Assembly (NCBI GenBank): GCA_031180725.1
Contig: JAPSLO010000010.1
Coordinates: 186,001 to 250,000 of the forward strand
Origin: Roseomonas sp.
Lineage (GTDB): Bacteria; Pseudomonadota; Alphaproteobacteria; Acetobacterales; Acetobacteraceae
DNA length: 64,000 bases
Reading direction: 5' to 3'
Shown here: positions 43,165 to 53,300 of the stretch, piece after piece
Position numbering within the stretch: the first letter of the stretch is position 1
How the letters are laid out: the number at the start of each line of letters is the position of its first letter
Notes under the pieces: generated by a model
Database searches by the model: none
Seen by the model: only the letters and a program-made list of their open reading frames with translations
Told to the model about the DNA's origin: nothing
Translations under genes and position numbers: made by a program

Positions 43165-43281
43165 TCAGGCCAGGAGCCCGAAGAACCAGGCGAGCAGCAG
43201 CGCCAGGAGCACGCAAAGCGCGAGGCCAGCGCCGATAATGGCGCGATTGCTCAGCCGGCGTCCTGTCTGCGAGGCGGGCAT
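43165..43281 (-). CDS. 38-residue membrane peptide of the oxidase operon
   Basis: ATG 43281 begins one base after the subunit IV stop codon, with GGAAGGCGG about 5 bases upstream. The product (MPASQTGRRLSNRAIIGAG, then a helix ALCVLLALLLAWFFGLLA) has one membrane segment with a basic N-terminus, so the N-terminus should be cytoplasmic. Small single-helix proteins often end terminal-oxidase operons and stabilise the complex; that role here is inferred from position. A short stem (GCGGTC/GACCGC, 43140-43155) follows the stop. Confidence 0.6.
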   Translation of the reverse strand: MPASQTGRRLSNRAIIGAGLALCVLLALLLAWFFGLLA

Positions 43282-43282
43282 T

Positions 43283-43633
43283 TCATCCGCCTTCCCGGCC
43301 GAGGAAAGTCTGCCGCGTCAACAACGTGTAGTCGGCCTCCAACACCATAAGCGCTGCGAAGACCAGCACCAGGACGGGTGGGATGAGGATGGCGTAAGTC
43401 AGCGCCAGCCGCTCCCACCGCATATGCATGAAGACGGCGACGATCAGTCCCGCCTTTAGCATCATGAACAGCAGGATCAGGCTCCAGCGCAGGAAACCCT
43501 GCAGGTGGAAGTAGTCCACCAGGTAGGAAAAAAAGCTGAGCACGAAAAGCCAGCCCCACACCACGAGGTAGGTGCGGATCGGGTGCTGCTGGCCCTCCTC
43601 CACGATGGGGGCAGGTGTGGATGCGTGCGCCAC
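43283..43633 (-). CDS. Cytochrome c oxidase subunit IV (prokaryotic type)
   Basis: 116 residues from GTG 43633, which has GGGAGG 6 bases upstream and lies within 12 bases of the subunit III stop. Three membrane segments: YLVVWGWLFVLSFFSYLVDY, WSLILLFMMLKAGLIVAVFMH and LALTYAILIPPVLVLVFAALM. The motif LKAGLIVAVFMHMRWE is the hallmark of the COX4_pro/CyoD family. It aids assembly of the oxidase and has no redox centre. Confidence 0.88.
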   Translation of the reverse strand: MAHASTPAPIVEEGQQHPIRTYLVVWGWLFVLSFFSYLVDYFHLQGFLRWSLILLFMMLKAGLIVAVFMHMRWERLALTYAILIPPVLVLVFAALMVLEADYTLLTRQTFLGREGG

Positions 43634-43644
43634 GGGCGCCTCCC

Positions 43645-44361
43645 TCACCAAAGATAGAACAGGGCAAAGATGAAGACCCAGACCAGGTCCACGAAATGCC
43701 AATAGAGGCCGGCGATCTCGACCATCTCGTAGCGGCCCCTGCGACCTGTCAGGAAGCCAGGCCGCTGGTCGTCGAACTCACCTCGCCAGACCTTCCGGGC
43801 GACCACCAGCAGGATGATCACGCCGATTGTCACGTGCGTTCCGTGGAAGCCGGTGATGGTGAAGAACGCGGCGCCGAACTGCGCGGCGCCGAACGGATTG
43901 TCCCAGGGCCGCACGCCCTCGTGGATCAGCTTAGACCACTCGAAGGCCTGCATGCCCACGAAAAGCGCGCCGAATAGCGCCGTGAGGAGCATCAGCGCCG
44001 CCGTCTTCCTGCGATCGCGACGATAGGCGTAGTTGACCGCCATCGCCATGGTGCCGCTACTGCTAATGAGCACGAAGGTCATGATGGCGATCAGGATGAG
44101 CGGCAGGTGCACGCCGCCGATTTCGAGCGCGAAGACCTCGCTCGGGTTCGGCCAGGGTACGGTCGTGGACATGCGCACCGTCATGTAGGACAGCAGGAAG
44201 CAGCCGAAGATGAAGGTGTCACTAAGGAGGAAGATCCACATCATGACCTTCCCCCAGGAGGCTCCCTTGAAGGAGCGCTGGTCCGACGACCAGTCGGCGA
44301 TCACGCCGCGCCATCCGCTGGGCCGGGTTGTGGTTCCGTGTTGCAGCTGCGCGGTGTCCAT
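43645..44361 (-). CDS. ctaE: Cytochrome c oxidase subunit III
   Basis: 238 residues from ATG 44361. Membrane segments and motifs of subunit III: WGKVMMWIFLLSDTFIFGCFL, the conserved Glu in GMQAFEWSKLIHEG, FFTITGFHGTHVTIGVIIL (FHGxHV) and AGLYWHFVDLVWVFIFALFYLW at the C-terminus. It protects the proton-pumping core from turnover inactivation. The longer frame upstream (to 45477) is antiphase to subunit I and not coding. Confidence 0.92.
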   Translation of the reverse strand: MDTAQLQHGTTTRPSGWRGVIADWSSDQRSFKGASWGKVMMWIFLLSDTFIFGCFLLSYMTVRMSTTVPWPNPSEVFALEIGGVHLPLILIAIMTFVLISSSGTMAMAVNYAYRRDRRKTAALMLLTALFGALFVGMQAFEWSKLIHEGVRPWDNPFGAAQFGAAFFTITGFHGTHVTIGVIILLVVARKVWRGEFDDQRPGFLTGRRGRYEMVEIAGLYWHFVDLVWVFIFALFYLW

Positions 44362-44372
44362 CGGCCTCGATC

Positions 44373-45077
44373 CTACCTGAGCGGGGCGGTGCAGAGCGCG
44401 ACAAGCCAATCGAGTGGCGGCGAGAAGGCGAGCGTGAAGAACAGAACGATCCAGGCGGCCAGCAGGAAATGCCAATAGCTGGCGCAAAGTTCCAGGCTGA
44501 GTTGCAGCCGCACGAGCGGTGCCCGCCGCAGCTTGGTGCCTGTCCGACCCAGCGCGACGAGGCCGCCCACGAGGTGCAGACCATGTAAGGCGGTGATGAG
44601 GTAATAGAACGCATCGGCTGGATTGTTCGCTGGCAGGTAGCCGGCACCGGCGAGTTCCCGCCATGCCAGCAGCTGGCCGAGTACGAATAGTATGCTGGCG
44701 CCACCGCCGACCAGCAGGGCCGAGGCCGCCGCATCCCGCCTCCCCCGGCGTACGGCGCGCACGGCGCGGTGCAGCGCGACGCTGGCCAGGACGAGCACGG
44801 TCGTATTCGCCCAGAGCAGGGCGGGCTGCGGAGGTGGGTTCCAGTCCGCCATCTCCATCCGCATTGAGTAGGCGCTGAGCAGCAGGACTAGCAGCATGGC
44901 CACGACTGCCATGAACATGCCGAGCCCGATCTTGGCCGCGGGCACGGGTGTGCCGCGCACCGGCACATCGCCCAGCGCTCCGGTTTCGAGCCACGGCTTG
45001 GTTCCCAGGCCTTGCCGTGACAGCCACCAGAGCGCAAGCGCCGCAAGGCCGCCGAAGAACAGCAGCGTGCCGGTCAT
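44373..45077 (-). CDS. Subunit III-like oxidase protein
   Basis: 234 residues from ATG 45077, overlapping the subunit I stop as ATGA. It has about six or seven membrane segments (LLFFGGLAALALWWLS, KIGLGMFMAVVAMLLVLLLSAY, SILFVLGQLLAWRELAGAGY, YYLITALHGLHLVGGLVALG, SYWHFLLAAWIVLFFTLAFSP). ALHGLHLVGG and CASYWHFLLAAW align with the FHGxHV and YWHFVDxVW elements of subunit III, so it is a diverged paralogue beside the genuine subunit III. The pairing of two subunit III-like genes is a distinct oxidase-operon type. Confidence 0.8.
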   Translation of the reverse strand: MTGTLLFFGGLAALALWWLSRQGLGTKPWLETGALGDVPVRGTPVPAAKIGLGMFMAVVAMLLVLLLSAYSMRMEMADWNPPPQPALLWANTTVLVLASVALHRAVRAVRRGRRDAAASALLVGGGASILFVLGQLLAWRELAGAGYLPANNPADAFYYLITALHGLHLVGGLVALGRTGTKLRRAPLVRLQLSLELCASYWHFLLAAWIVLFFTLAFSPPLDWLVALCTAPLR

Positions 45078-46858
45078 GCCGTCGCCTCTCCCTTGGCGAT
45101 ATGCGTCGGGGCAGGTAGCGGCTGGTTTTGCGGCACGAAATCCTGCTCCGCGCCCGGCACCGCGTAGTCGTAGGCCCAGCGATAGACCACCGGCAGCTCC
45201 CTGCCCCAGTTTCCGTGTCCGGGCGGCGTCTCCGGCGTCTGCCATTCGAGCGTTGTGGCACGCCAGGGATTCGGACCGGAGTCCTTGCCGTATCGGAGAC
45301 TCCAGAAGAGGTTGAACAGGAAGAGCATCTGCGCGGCGCCGACGACCAGCGCCACGACACTGATGAAGGCGTTGAGGTCCTGCGCCGACGCCGGCACGAA
45401 GGAGGTCTCGCCGATTTCGTGGTAACGTCGCGGCACCCCAAGCAAGCCGAGATAGTGCATCGGGAAGAAGATCGCATAGGCGCCGAGGAAGGTGACCCAG
45501 AAATGCACCTTGCCCATGGTGTCGTCGAGCATGCGTCCCGTTATCTTCGGGTACCAGTGATAGATGCCGCCGAAAATCACCATCACGGGTGCAACGCCCA
45601 TCACCATGTGGAAATGTGCCACGACGAACATCGTGTCGGAGAGCGGCACGTCCACCACCACGTTACCGAGGAAGAGGCCCGTCAGCCCGCCATTGACGAA
45701 GGTGACGATGAAGCCGAGCGCGAAAAGCATCGGCACGTTCAGGTGAATGTTGCCGCGCCAGAGCGTCAGCAGCCAGTTGTAAACCTTGATCGCCGTGGGA
45801 ATGGCGATGATCAGCGTGGTGGTGGCGAAGAAGAAGCCGAACCACGGGTTCATCCCGCTGACATACATGTGGTGGGCCCAGACCACGAAGCTCAGCGCGC
45901 CGATGATCACGATCGCCCAGACCATCATGCGGTAGCCGAAGATATTGCGTCGCGCATGCGTGCTGATGAGATCGGAGACGATGCCGAAGGCAGGCAGCGC
46001 GACGATGTAGACCTCCGGGTGGCCGAAGAACCAGAAAAGGTGCTGGAACAGAATCGGGCTGCCGCCGCCATACCGAAGCTGTTGCCCCATCTCGACCAGG
46101 GTTGGCATGAAGAAGCTCGTGCCCAGCAACCTGTCGAGCAGCATCATGACCGCACCCACGAATAGGGCGGGGAAGGCAAGCAGCGCCATGACAGTCGCGG
46201 TGAAGATCCCCCAGACAGTCAGCGGCATGCGCATCAGCGTCATGCCCCGCGTGCGTGCCTGCAGCACGGTAACGACGTAATTGAGCCCGCCCATCGTGAA
46301 GCCCACGATGAAGAGGCAGAGCGAGAGCAGCATCAGCACAATGCCCCAGTCGCGTCCGGGCGTGCCGGAAAGGATGGCCTGCGGCGGATACAGCGTCCAG
46401 CCCGCCCCGGTCGGTCCGCCGGGCACGAAGAAGCTTGCCACCAGCACCAGCACGGCAAGCAGATAGATCCAGTAGCTGAGCATGTTGACGAAGGGGAACA
46501 CCATGTCCCGCGCGCCCACCATCAGCGGGATGAGATAGTTGCCGAAGCCGCCGAGGAACAGTGCGGTCAGCAGGTACACCACCATGATCATCCCGTGCAT
46601 GGTGATGAACTGGTAGTAGGCATGCGGATCGATGAAGCTGAAGATCCCGGGAAAGCCGAGCTGCAGCCGCATCAGCCAAGACAGCACCAGCGCGACCATG
46701 CCGATCGCCAGCGCGGTGAGCGAGTACTGGATGCCGATGACCTTGGCATCCTGGCTGAACACGTAAGTCGTCCACCATCCGTGCGGATGGGGCAGTTCCA
46801 TCTCCGGCACCTCTGCAGCCGGTATCGGGCCGCCGGCGCCGTGCGCGAGCTCGCTCAT
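45074..46858 (-). CDS. ctaD: Cytochrome c oxidase subunit I
   Basis: 594 residues, twelve or more membrane segments. Haem and copper ligands: FITMHGMIMV (haem a His), FWFFGHPEVYIVALPAFGI (CuB His with the cross-linked Tyr), VWAHHMYVSGMNP (CuB His pair) and FVVAHFHMVMG (haem a3 and a His). Proton-channel residues of A-type enzymes are present: GGFGNYLIPLMVGARDM (D channel) and TAIKVYNW (K channel Thr/Lys). It reduces O2 to water and pumps protons. It is followed immediately by the subunit III-like gene and preceded by subunit II. Confidence 0.96.
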   Translation of the reverse strand: MSELAHGAGGPIPAAEVPEMELPHPHGWWTTYVFSQDAKVIGIQYSLTALAIGMVALVLSWLMRLQLGFPGIFSFIDPHAYYQFITMHGMIMVVYLLTALFLGGFGNYLIPLMVGARDMVFPFVNMLSYWIYLLAVLVLVASFFVPGGPTGAGWTLYPPQAILSGTPGRDWGIVLMLLSLCLFIVGFTMGGLNYVVTVLQARTRGMTLMRMPLTVWGIFTATVMALLAFPALFVGAVMMLLDRLLGTSFFMPTLVEMGQQLRYGGGSPILFQHLFWFFGHPEVYIVALPAFGIVSDLISTHARRNIFGYRMMVWAIVIIGALSFVVWAHHMYVSGMNPWFGFFFATTTLIIAIPTAIKVYNWLLTLWRGNIHLNVPMLFALGFIVTFVNGGLTGLFLGNVVVDVPLSDTMFVVAHFHMVMGVAPVMVIFGGIYHWYPKITGRMLDDTMGKVHFWVTFLGAYAIFFPMHYLGLLGVPRRYHEIGETSFVPASAQDLNAFISVVALVVGAAQMLFLFNLFWSLRYGKDSGPNPWRATTLEWQTPETPPGHGNWGRELPVVYRWAYDYAVPGAEQDFVPQNQPLPAPTHIAKGEATA

Positions 46859-46939
46859 CGGGTCGCCTCCCTCCGTCCTCGCCGGCGAGTCCCGATCGCG
46901 CCCGGGCTCACCGTGCCGATTGTTTGGCCCGCGGCACCT

Positions 46940-47737
46940 TCAGCGGCGTTCCGCGAGCTGGGCGAAGCTGCGCTGGCCCTCGAGCCAGGCTTGGTACTCC
47001 GCTTCGGTCTGCACCACGACGCGGCCACGCATCACGGCATGCCCCGAGCCGCAGAGCTCGGCGCAGAGCACGTCGAAGGTGCCGGTGCGCGTGGGGGTGA
47101 ACCAGAAATAGGTAACGGAGCCCGGGATCATGTCCATCTTTGCCCGGAACTCCGGCACGTAGAAATCGTGCAGCACGTCAATCGAGCGCAACAGCACCTT
47201 CACGGGTCGGCCAATCGGAAGGTGCAGATCCTCCGCCTCGATGATGATGTCGTCCTGGCCGGCCGTGTCGTTGGGCACCAGGCCCAGCGGATTGTCGGGG
47301 CTGATAAGGCGCGTCTCCACGGCGCCGAGGCGCCCGTCGGCGCCGGGCAGCCGGTAGCTCCAGCGCCATTGCTGGCCGACGACCTCGATCTCGGTGGCGT
47401 CCGCCGGCACGCTGATGTAGCGGCTCCATACGAAGAGCCCGGGCGCAAGCATGGCCGCGACGCCGAGGGCGGTTGCGACCGTCAGCCAGACCTCGAGGCG
47501 CTTGTTCTCCGGCTCATAGGCAGCGCGCCCGCCTACCTTAGCGCGGAAGCGGAACACGCAATATGCCATGAAAAGGACGACGGCGACGAAGACCACCCCG
47601 GTGATCCAGAAGGTGATCGTGATCGTGGCGTCGATGTAGTCCCAGTTCGACGCGATGGGCGTCCACCACCAGGGGCTCAGCAGGTGGAACACCACCGAGC
47701 CTACCGCCACGAGCACGAAGATCAGCGCGGCCGTCAT
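46940..47737 (-). CDS. ctaC: Cytochrome c oxidase subunit II
   Basis: 265 residues with two N-terminal membrane helices (ALIFVLVAVGSVVFHLLSP, ITFWITGVVFVAVVLFMAYCVF) and a cupredoxin domain. The CuA site is complete: His in DVLHDFYVPEFRAK, then CAELCGSGHAVMRGRV with both Cys, the Glu, His and Met. VVGQQWRWSYRLPG is the electron-entry Trp region. There is no fused cytochrome c domain, so this is an aa3- not caa3-type subunit. It is the first gene of the oxidase operon; 81 bases separate it from subunit I. Confidence 0.94.
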   Translation of the reverse strand: MTAALIFVLVAVGSVVFHLLSPWWWTPIASNWDYIDATITITFWITGVVFVAVVLFMAYCVFRFRAKVGGRAAYEPENKRLEVWLTVATALGVAAMLAPGLFVWSRYISVPADATEIEVVGQQWRWSYRLPGADGRLGAVETRLISPDNPLGLVPNDTAGQDDIIIEAEDLHLPIGRPVKVLLRSIDVLHDFYVPEFRAKMDMIPGSVTYFWFTPTRTGTFDVLCAELCGSGHAVMRGRVVVQTEAEYQAWLEGQRSFAQLAERR

Positions 47738-48487
47738 GGCCGTGGCGTCCGTGCCGCCCAGTCCTTGACATCAAGGCACGGCGGCGCCGAGGCACTCTCA
47801 GCACGGCGAGCAGTCGAGGCGGCCACAGCCATGGTCCAACCCTCTGCTGCGCTCCGGGATGTGGCAGTTGGCAGACACCGAAGACGCCGGAGCGCCAAAC
47901 GGGATAGGGACACATCTCACACGGAGACGGCTAGATTGTGTGCAAGGTTGGCGGCTCACATTGCCGCGCGTAGCTCAAGCTGCTGCGCCTCCGCGATGGG
48001 ATGCGCGCGGAGAGCTCTCGTCTGCCATTCGCGTGCACGTCGTCCAGCGTCGGCAGCTTCAATCCAAGCTGGGCAGATTCGCCGAGCGCGCACTTCCCCG
48101 GGAAACTTTGTTCCTCGGTTCCCAACGCCATCACCCCGTTGTTCGCTGCCACTGACAGGAGGGACGGGATAGTCGCAGCCGAGGTCTATGGCTTTGTCCG
48201 GCCACCCGGGCCCAGTCCGGCTGGCGCCATGTCCCTTCGCAACGGAGATGGCGCAACGGGCGTCAGATCGAGGTCGTAAAGGCCTGGATGTCTCTCGTCC
48301 CGGCTTGGCGCTACTGGCGCTGGCCCCGCCTGGTGGCCGGACACTCCCATCCCGAACACCTTTTGCGGATTCGAAACGGAACACACCGTGCGGGCGAAAT
48401 CCGAAACCGTATACAAACCGGTTGATGCGCTCACGGCTTCGTGAGAGACGCGCGGCCCCTGACTTCCACCCGCCGCCGGAGTCTCCC
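47738..48487. other. Intergenic region upstream of oxidase operon and MFS gene
   Basis: 750 bases between divergent genes. It must hold the promoters for the oxidase operon (leftward) and the MFS gene (rightward). A CTTGACATCAAGG sequence at about 47763-47775 includes a TTGACA-like element and a short dyad, but it is not clearly placed for either strand. Open frames crossing the region have no motifs. Confidence 0.4.
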
Positions 48488-49675
48488 GTGCGACCGCTTA
48501 CCCAGTTCCGCCTCCTCACCGCCCACTCGGCGCTCTTCGGCCTGTCCACCGCGATGGCGGGAGGCTTCGTTGGCGCCTACCTTCTAAAACTCGGCCTTGG
48601 TCTGCCTGCGGCGCTCGCCACCTACGCCGCGCTGCTTTTCGTCCGCTTCGGGATGCGCTTCCTGGCACTCGCCGCCGTGCGGCGGGTCGGCATGGCGGGC
48701 GGCTTGAGACTCGGCGCGACGCTCGGCGCCCTGCAGTTCGTGCCGCTGCTGATGGCCGATGACCCGGGTTGGCTTGTCGCCTGGATCCTCGTGATCTCGC
48801 TCTCGGAGGCGGTCTACTGGCCCGTCTACCACGCCTCCACTGCGTCTACGGCCGTGGACGGGGGAACCATGGGTCGCCAGATCGGCGAGCGGATGATGGT
48901 GGGCGCGATTGTCTCCGTCGTTGGGCCCCTTCTCGGGGGCTTCCTGCTGTCCGGCTTCGGGGAAGGGGTGGGCTTCGGCATCGCGGCCGCTGTCTGCCTG
49001 CTCTCCGTCCTCCCCCTCTCCCGCATGGCACGGATTGATGCCGGTCCGGTTCCGACGGCGCGTGAGGCCATGTGCGGCCTTGACCGGCGCGGCCTCGCCA
49101 CCTTCGCCGCCGACGGCTGGATCGCCTCCGGCTTCAACTTCGCCTGGCCGATGGTGCTCTTCTCCTCCATCGGCTCCAGCTATGAGACGTTCGGCGCGGC
49201 GAATGCGGCCGCTGGCCTGATCGGCGCAGGCGTCAGCCTGTTCTGCGGGCGGGCCATCGACCGCGGGCAGCGCGACCGCTGGCTCGTCGTAGTGTGCCTC
49301 GCTCTGGTCGCCAGCGCCGCCCTCAGGGCCGCCGCGGCCTGGTCGCCGGTCGCGGCGGCGGTGGCCAATGCGAGCGGCGCTGCCATTGCGGGCTTCTACG
49401 GGCCGGTAGTGATGAGCTCCGTCTACGAGCGTGCCAAGCGGTCGGGCGCCATCTACCGCTTCCATCTCGGCATCGAAGCGGGGTGGGACTCCGGCGCGGT
49501 GATCGGCCTTCTGGTCGCCGCGTCGGTAGCCTGGCTCGCTCCAGCGGCGTCCCTCGCCGTGCTGCCCGCCGTCCTCGGTGTCGGCGCCATTTACCTCTGC
49601 GTGCGCGGCCCGAAGCGGGCCGCCGCACCCTCCCTCCCTTCTACGTCGCCCGACGCGCTGGGAGCCGCCGCCTGA
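48488..49675 (+). CDS. MFS transporter
   Basis: 395 residues from GTG 48488, which has GGAG 7 bases upstream; the open frame begins 300 bases earlier, but that part is not homologous. About twelve membrane segments are seen, in two halves. Landmarks include LLTAHSALFGLSTAMAGGFVG (TM1), FVRFGMRFLALAAVRRVGMAG near the loop 2-3 region, GRQIGERMMVGAIVSVVGPLLGG, and GAGVSLFCGRAIDRGQRDRWL in loop 8-9. The substrate is unknown. No regulator adjoins it. Confidence 0.8.
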   Translation: MRPLTQFRLLTAHSALFGLSTAMAGGFVGAYLLKLGLGLPAALATYAALLFVRFGMRFLALAAVRRVGMAGGLRLGATLGALQFVPLLMADDPGWLVAWILVISLSEAVYWPVYHASTASTAVDGGTMGRQIGERMMVGAIVSVVGPLLGGFLLSGFGEGVGFGIAAAVCLLSVLPLSRMARIDAGPVPTAREAMCGLDRRGLATFAADGWIASGFNFAWPMVLFSSIGSSYETFGAANAAAGLIGAGVSLFCGRAIDRGQRDRWLVVVCLALVASAALRAAAAWSPVAAAVANASGAAIAGFYGPVVMSSVYERAKRSGAIYRFHLGIEAGWDSGAVIGLLVAASVAWLAPAASLAVLPAVLGVGAIYLCVRGPKRAAAPSLPSTSPDALGAAA

Positions 49676-50333
49676 ACCCGGGGAGGCGCAGGGTTGAGGC
49701 GCCCGAGCGGACCACGCCTCGCGCGGGGGCGATCAGAATGGGGGCTGCCCAAGTCCTTTCATACTGCACGTCCTGCATGACGGGCCGAAGCATGGCTGGC
49801 GGTTGCACCGCGATCCTGGGCCGCGCATGGCCAGACCGGCGCCATGGTGTCCCTGAGGCGTGGTCCGCAAGGGCCTTTCTGCCCCGCGCCAATCAGGCTG
49901 GTGGGCGCCGCTCTATCCCCATCGGGGCCATGTTCGCCCTGCGGGGCAGCGACATGGCGCAGCTACCGCATATGCGCCATGCAGTGCCAGGGCGCGCTTC
50001 TACTTCCTTGTCATGTTCCTGGTCAGTTCCTGAATCAGCCGCGGATCGTGTCCAACCCGCCCGAGCATCACGGCCTTTGCATCCCGAGATGTCGGTGGCT
50101 TGCGCATTCATTCCCGTCCCAAGCCGGAAAGTTCCATCGCCCCGCCGCGAGCCTCACGCGCAAATTACGCGGAGAGACCGTTACCAGTGCTTCCGACCGC
50201 TAGCCTTATTGGCTGGAGGCATTTGGTATCCGGGCCGATTTTGCTAGTGGCCGGCCAACCCAAGTGCCACGGCCGCGTAGGCATGATACAGCGGCCGTAT
50301 CATTCCCAATGGGAGAACGGCGTGGAGGACGAA
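49676..50333. other. Intergenic region, no recognisable gene
   Basis: 658 bases between the MFS gene and the CheB-CheR sensor gene. Open frames on both strands lack motifs. The end carries the ribosome site GGAGGACGAA of the next gene. Confidence 0.35.
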
Positions 50334-53300
50334 GTGACCCGAGGTGCGCCGCATCCGGGGACAAGCGCGCCCAACGACTCACAGGAAGGAGTCCCCTTCA
50401 CGCCCCTGGTTGTTGCTATCGGCGCTTCGCCCAATGGACTTCCAGCCCTCCGTGCTTTCTTCGGCGCTCTGCCCGCCCGTTCTGGCCATTGCTTCCTGCT
50501 TACCCAGCATATGGCCGCGGAGGAGGAGCCCCTTCCAGTCGAATCGCTGGCAACTATCGCTGCCCGCCCGGTGGAGCTGGCCAAGGACGGCGCTGCTGTT
50601 GAGCCCGACACGGTTCTCGTTATCCCGCCCGGCATGCGGCCCGGCTTCCGCGCCGGCCAGCTGCGGTTGCGTCGCGCAATGCGGGGCAACGGCCGGGCAG
50701 ATCCCGTGGACCGGCTCTTCTTCGCGGTGGCGGAGGCGTTCGGGCCCCGAGCAGTCGGCGTGGTCCTCGCGGGCACCGGCGTTGACGGGGCGATGGGGCT
50801 GCAGGCGATCGGCGGCGCGGGCGGCCTCGCCATGGCCGAGGAGGGCGCTGTCACCGCGCTGGTCAACGGTATGCCGGGGGTCGCGGCGGCCGGCTCGGAC
50901 TTCGCTGATTACGTCGCGAGGCCGAAGGAGCTCGCCGCCGCTCTGAGCGAGCACGACCGCCACCGGCGCGCGCGGCTTGGCGGCGCTGGGGAAGCAGCGC
51001 GAGAGCGCGCCGCTGCGCTGGCTAGCCTGCCCGAGGTCTGCGCGCTGTTGCGCGACCGCACCGGCCACGACTTCCGCCACTACAAGGCGAGCACACTGGT
51101 GCGCCGACTGGAACGGCGCATGCGCGTGCTACGCCTCGACACCATCAAAGCCTATCTGGAACGGCTGCGGGCCGATGCGCAGGAACCCGGCATCCTGTTT
51201 CGCGAGCTGCTGGTCGGCGTGACCGCCTTCTTCCGGGACCCGGACGCCTTCCAGGTGCTGGCCGAGCGCGCCATCACACCGCTGCTCGCCCGCCGCACGG
51301 CGGAGGAGCCGCTGCGCATCTGGGTCGCGGGCTGCGCGACGGGCGAAGAGGCTTATTCGGTCGCCATTCTGATTCGAGAGGCCATGGACGGCCTCGAGAG
51401 GCCGCCGCAGGTGCAGATCTTCGCCACCGACGTGAACGACCGCGCCCTTGCCGCGGCGCGGCGCGGTGTCTACCCGGCGTCAATCACCGGCCAAGTCTCG
51501 CCCGAGCGCCTCGCCCGCTTCTTCACCCGGCGCGGCCGGCATTGGCAGGTGGGCGAGGAGCTGCGCGCGATGTGCCTCTTCTCGCCGCACAACGTCATCT
51601 CCGACCCGCCCTTCTCACGGCTTGATCTTATTTGCTGCCGGAACCTGCTCATCTATCTCGGCGCACATCTGCAGAAGAAGCTGATCCCCCTCTTCCACTA
51701 CGCGCTGAAATCCGACGGCTTTCTCTTCCTTGGCGCGTCAGAGACGCTGACGGGCCATGCGGAGCTGTTCCGCCCAGTGGACGCCCGCCAGCGCCTGGCG
51801 CAGCGCAAGCCGACGCGGGGCTTGACCCTGCCTGGGCGCCCGGAGCCGCGGCTGCCCGGCACGCCGGTCGCCATGCTCGCCGCCGCGCCCGGCCCGCGGG
51901 AAGGATCCGTGGGCTCGCACGCTCCGTGGCGGGAGGCCGCGGGCGGCGTACTGCCACCGGCAGAAGCCGAGCTGGGAGCCATCGCGCAGCGCATCCTGCT
52001 CGACGAATTCGCCCCCGCCTACGCCATCGTCACCGCCGAGGGAAACCTGGTCTTCCTTTCGGAGCGGGTGGACCGCTTCCTCCAGCCGCCGGCCGGCAGC
52101 TTCACCAACAGCATTACGCGCATGGCTCGCCGAGGCCTCGGGATCGGGCTGCGCGCGGCCCTCTCCGATGCCGTGCGCACGCGACGCACCGCGGTGCGCG
52201 ACGGCCTCATGCTGCAGGGGCCGGAAGGGCTTGTTCCGGTGCGCCTGACCGCGCAGCCGATGCCCGAACTCGGCTATGGCGAAGGCCTCTACATGTTGGT
52301 CTTCCAGGAGTCCTCAACGCCACCCGCCATGGGGCGGGGCAAGGCGGGACAGGGCAGTGTCCGCACACCGGACGCCGAAGCGGTCATCGGCCAGTTAGAA
52401 CAGGAGTTGGTCCGCACGCGCGAGGATCTGGAACGCGCCGTGCAGGACCTGGAGGCCGCGAACGAGGAGTTGAAAGCGTCGAACGAAGAACTCCTCTCGA
52501 TGAACGAGGAACTCCAGTCTTCGAACGAGGAGCTGGAGACCAGCAAGGAGGAGGTGCAGGCCGCGAACGCGGCGCTGGCCGCGGCCAACGCGGACCTGGA
52601 GAATCTGCTGCATGCAACGCGCATTGCCACCATCTTCCTGGATCGTGAGGGGCGGGTACGCGGCTTCACACCGGCGGCTGCTGAGATCTATCCGGTCACT
52701 GCGCAGGACATCGGCCGGCCACTGGCGCACCTGACGCACCAGCTGCGCGATCTACCCCCCCTGCCGGACGCCGTTGAGCTGCGGTCGGCGGCCGGCGGCG
52801 CACCTGTCGAGCACGAGGCGGAGAGCGAGGACGGGCGCTGGTTCCTGCGCCGCGTGCTGCCCTATCGCGGCCCGGGCGGCGAGGCGGACGGGCTGGTCGT
52901 CACCTTCGTCGACATTTCACGCCGGAAGATGGACGAGCGCGCGCTGCGCGCGGCCGAGGAGCGGCTGCGCCTGTCGCAGGAGGCGGGCGGAATCGGCACC
53001 TGGGACTGGGAGGTCGGAACCCAGAAGGTCCACTGGTCGGACCAGATCCCACGGCTGATTGGCCTGCGCCCAGGCACGCCCGCCTCCTACAGCGCCTTCC
53101 TCGAGCGGGTCCATCCGGACGACCGCGCGGCGCTCGAGGCGGCACTGCAGGCCGCGGCGGACGGCCGGACGCCGGATCTCCGCGCCGAATTCCGCGTCGT
53201 GTGCGGCGACATCGGCGAGCTCCGCTGGATTGCGACGCGCGGCGAAGTGGAGCGTGCCGCAGCGGGCCAGCCGCTCCGGATACGGGGCGTGGCACTCGAC

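Noticed and set aside
46595-48172. 525-codon forward frame across the oxidase subunit II gene
   Set aside because: It is the antisense shadow of subunits I and II, whose metal ligands are complete on the other strand.
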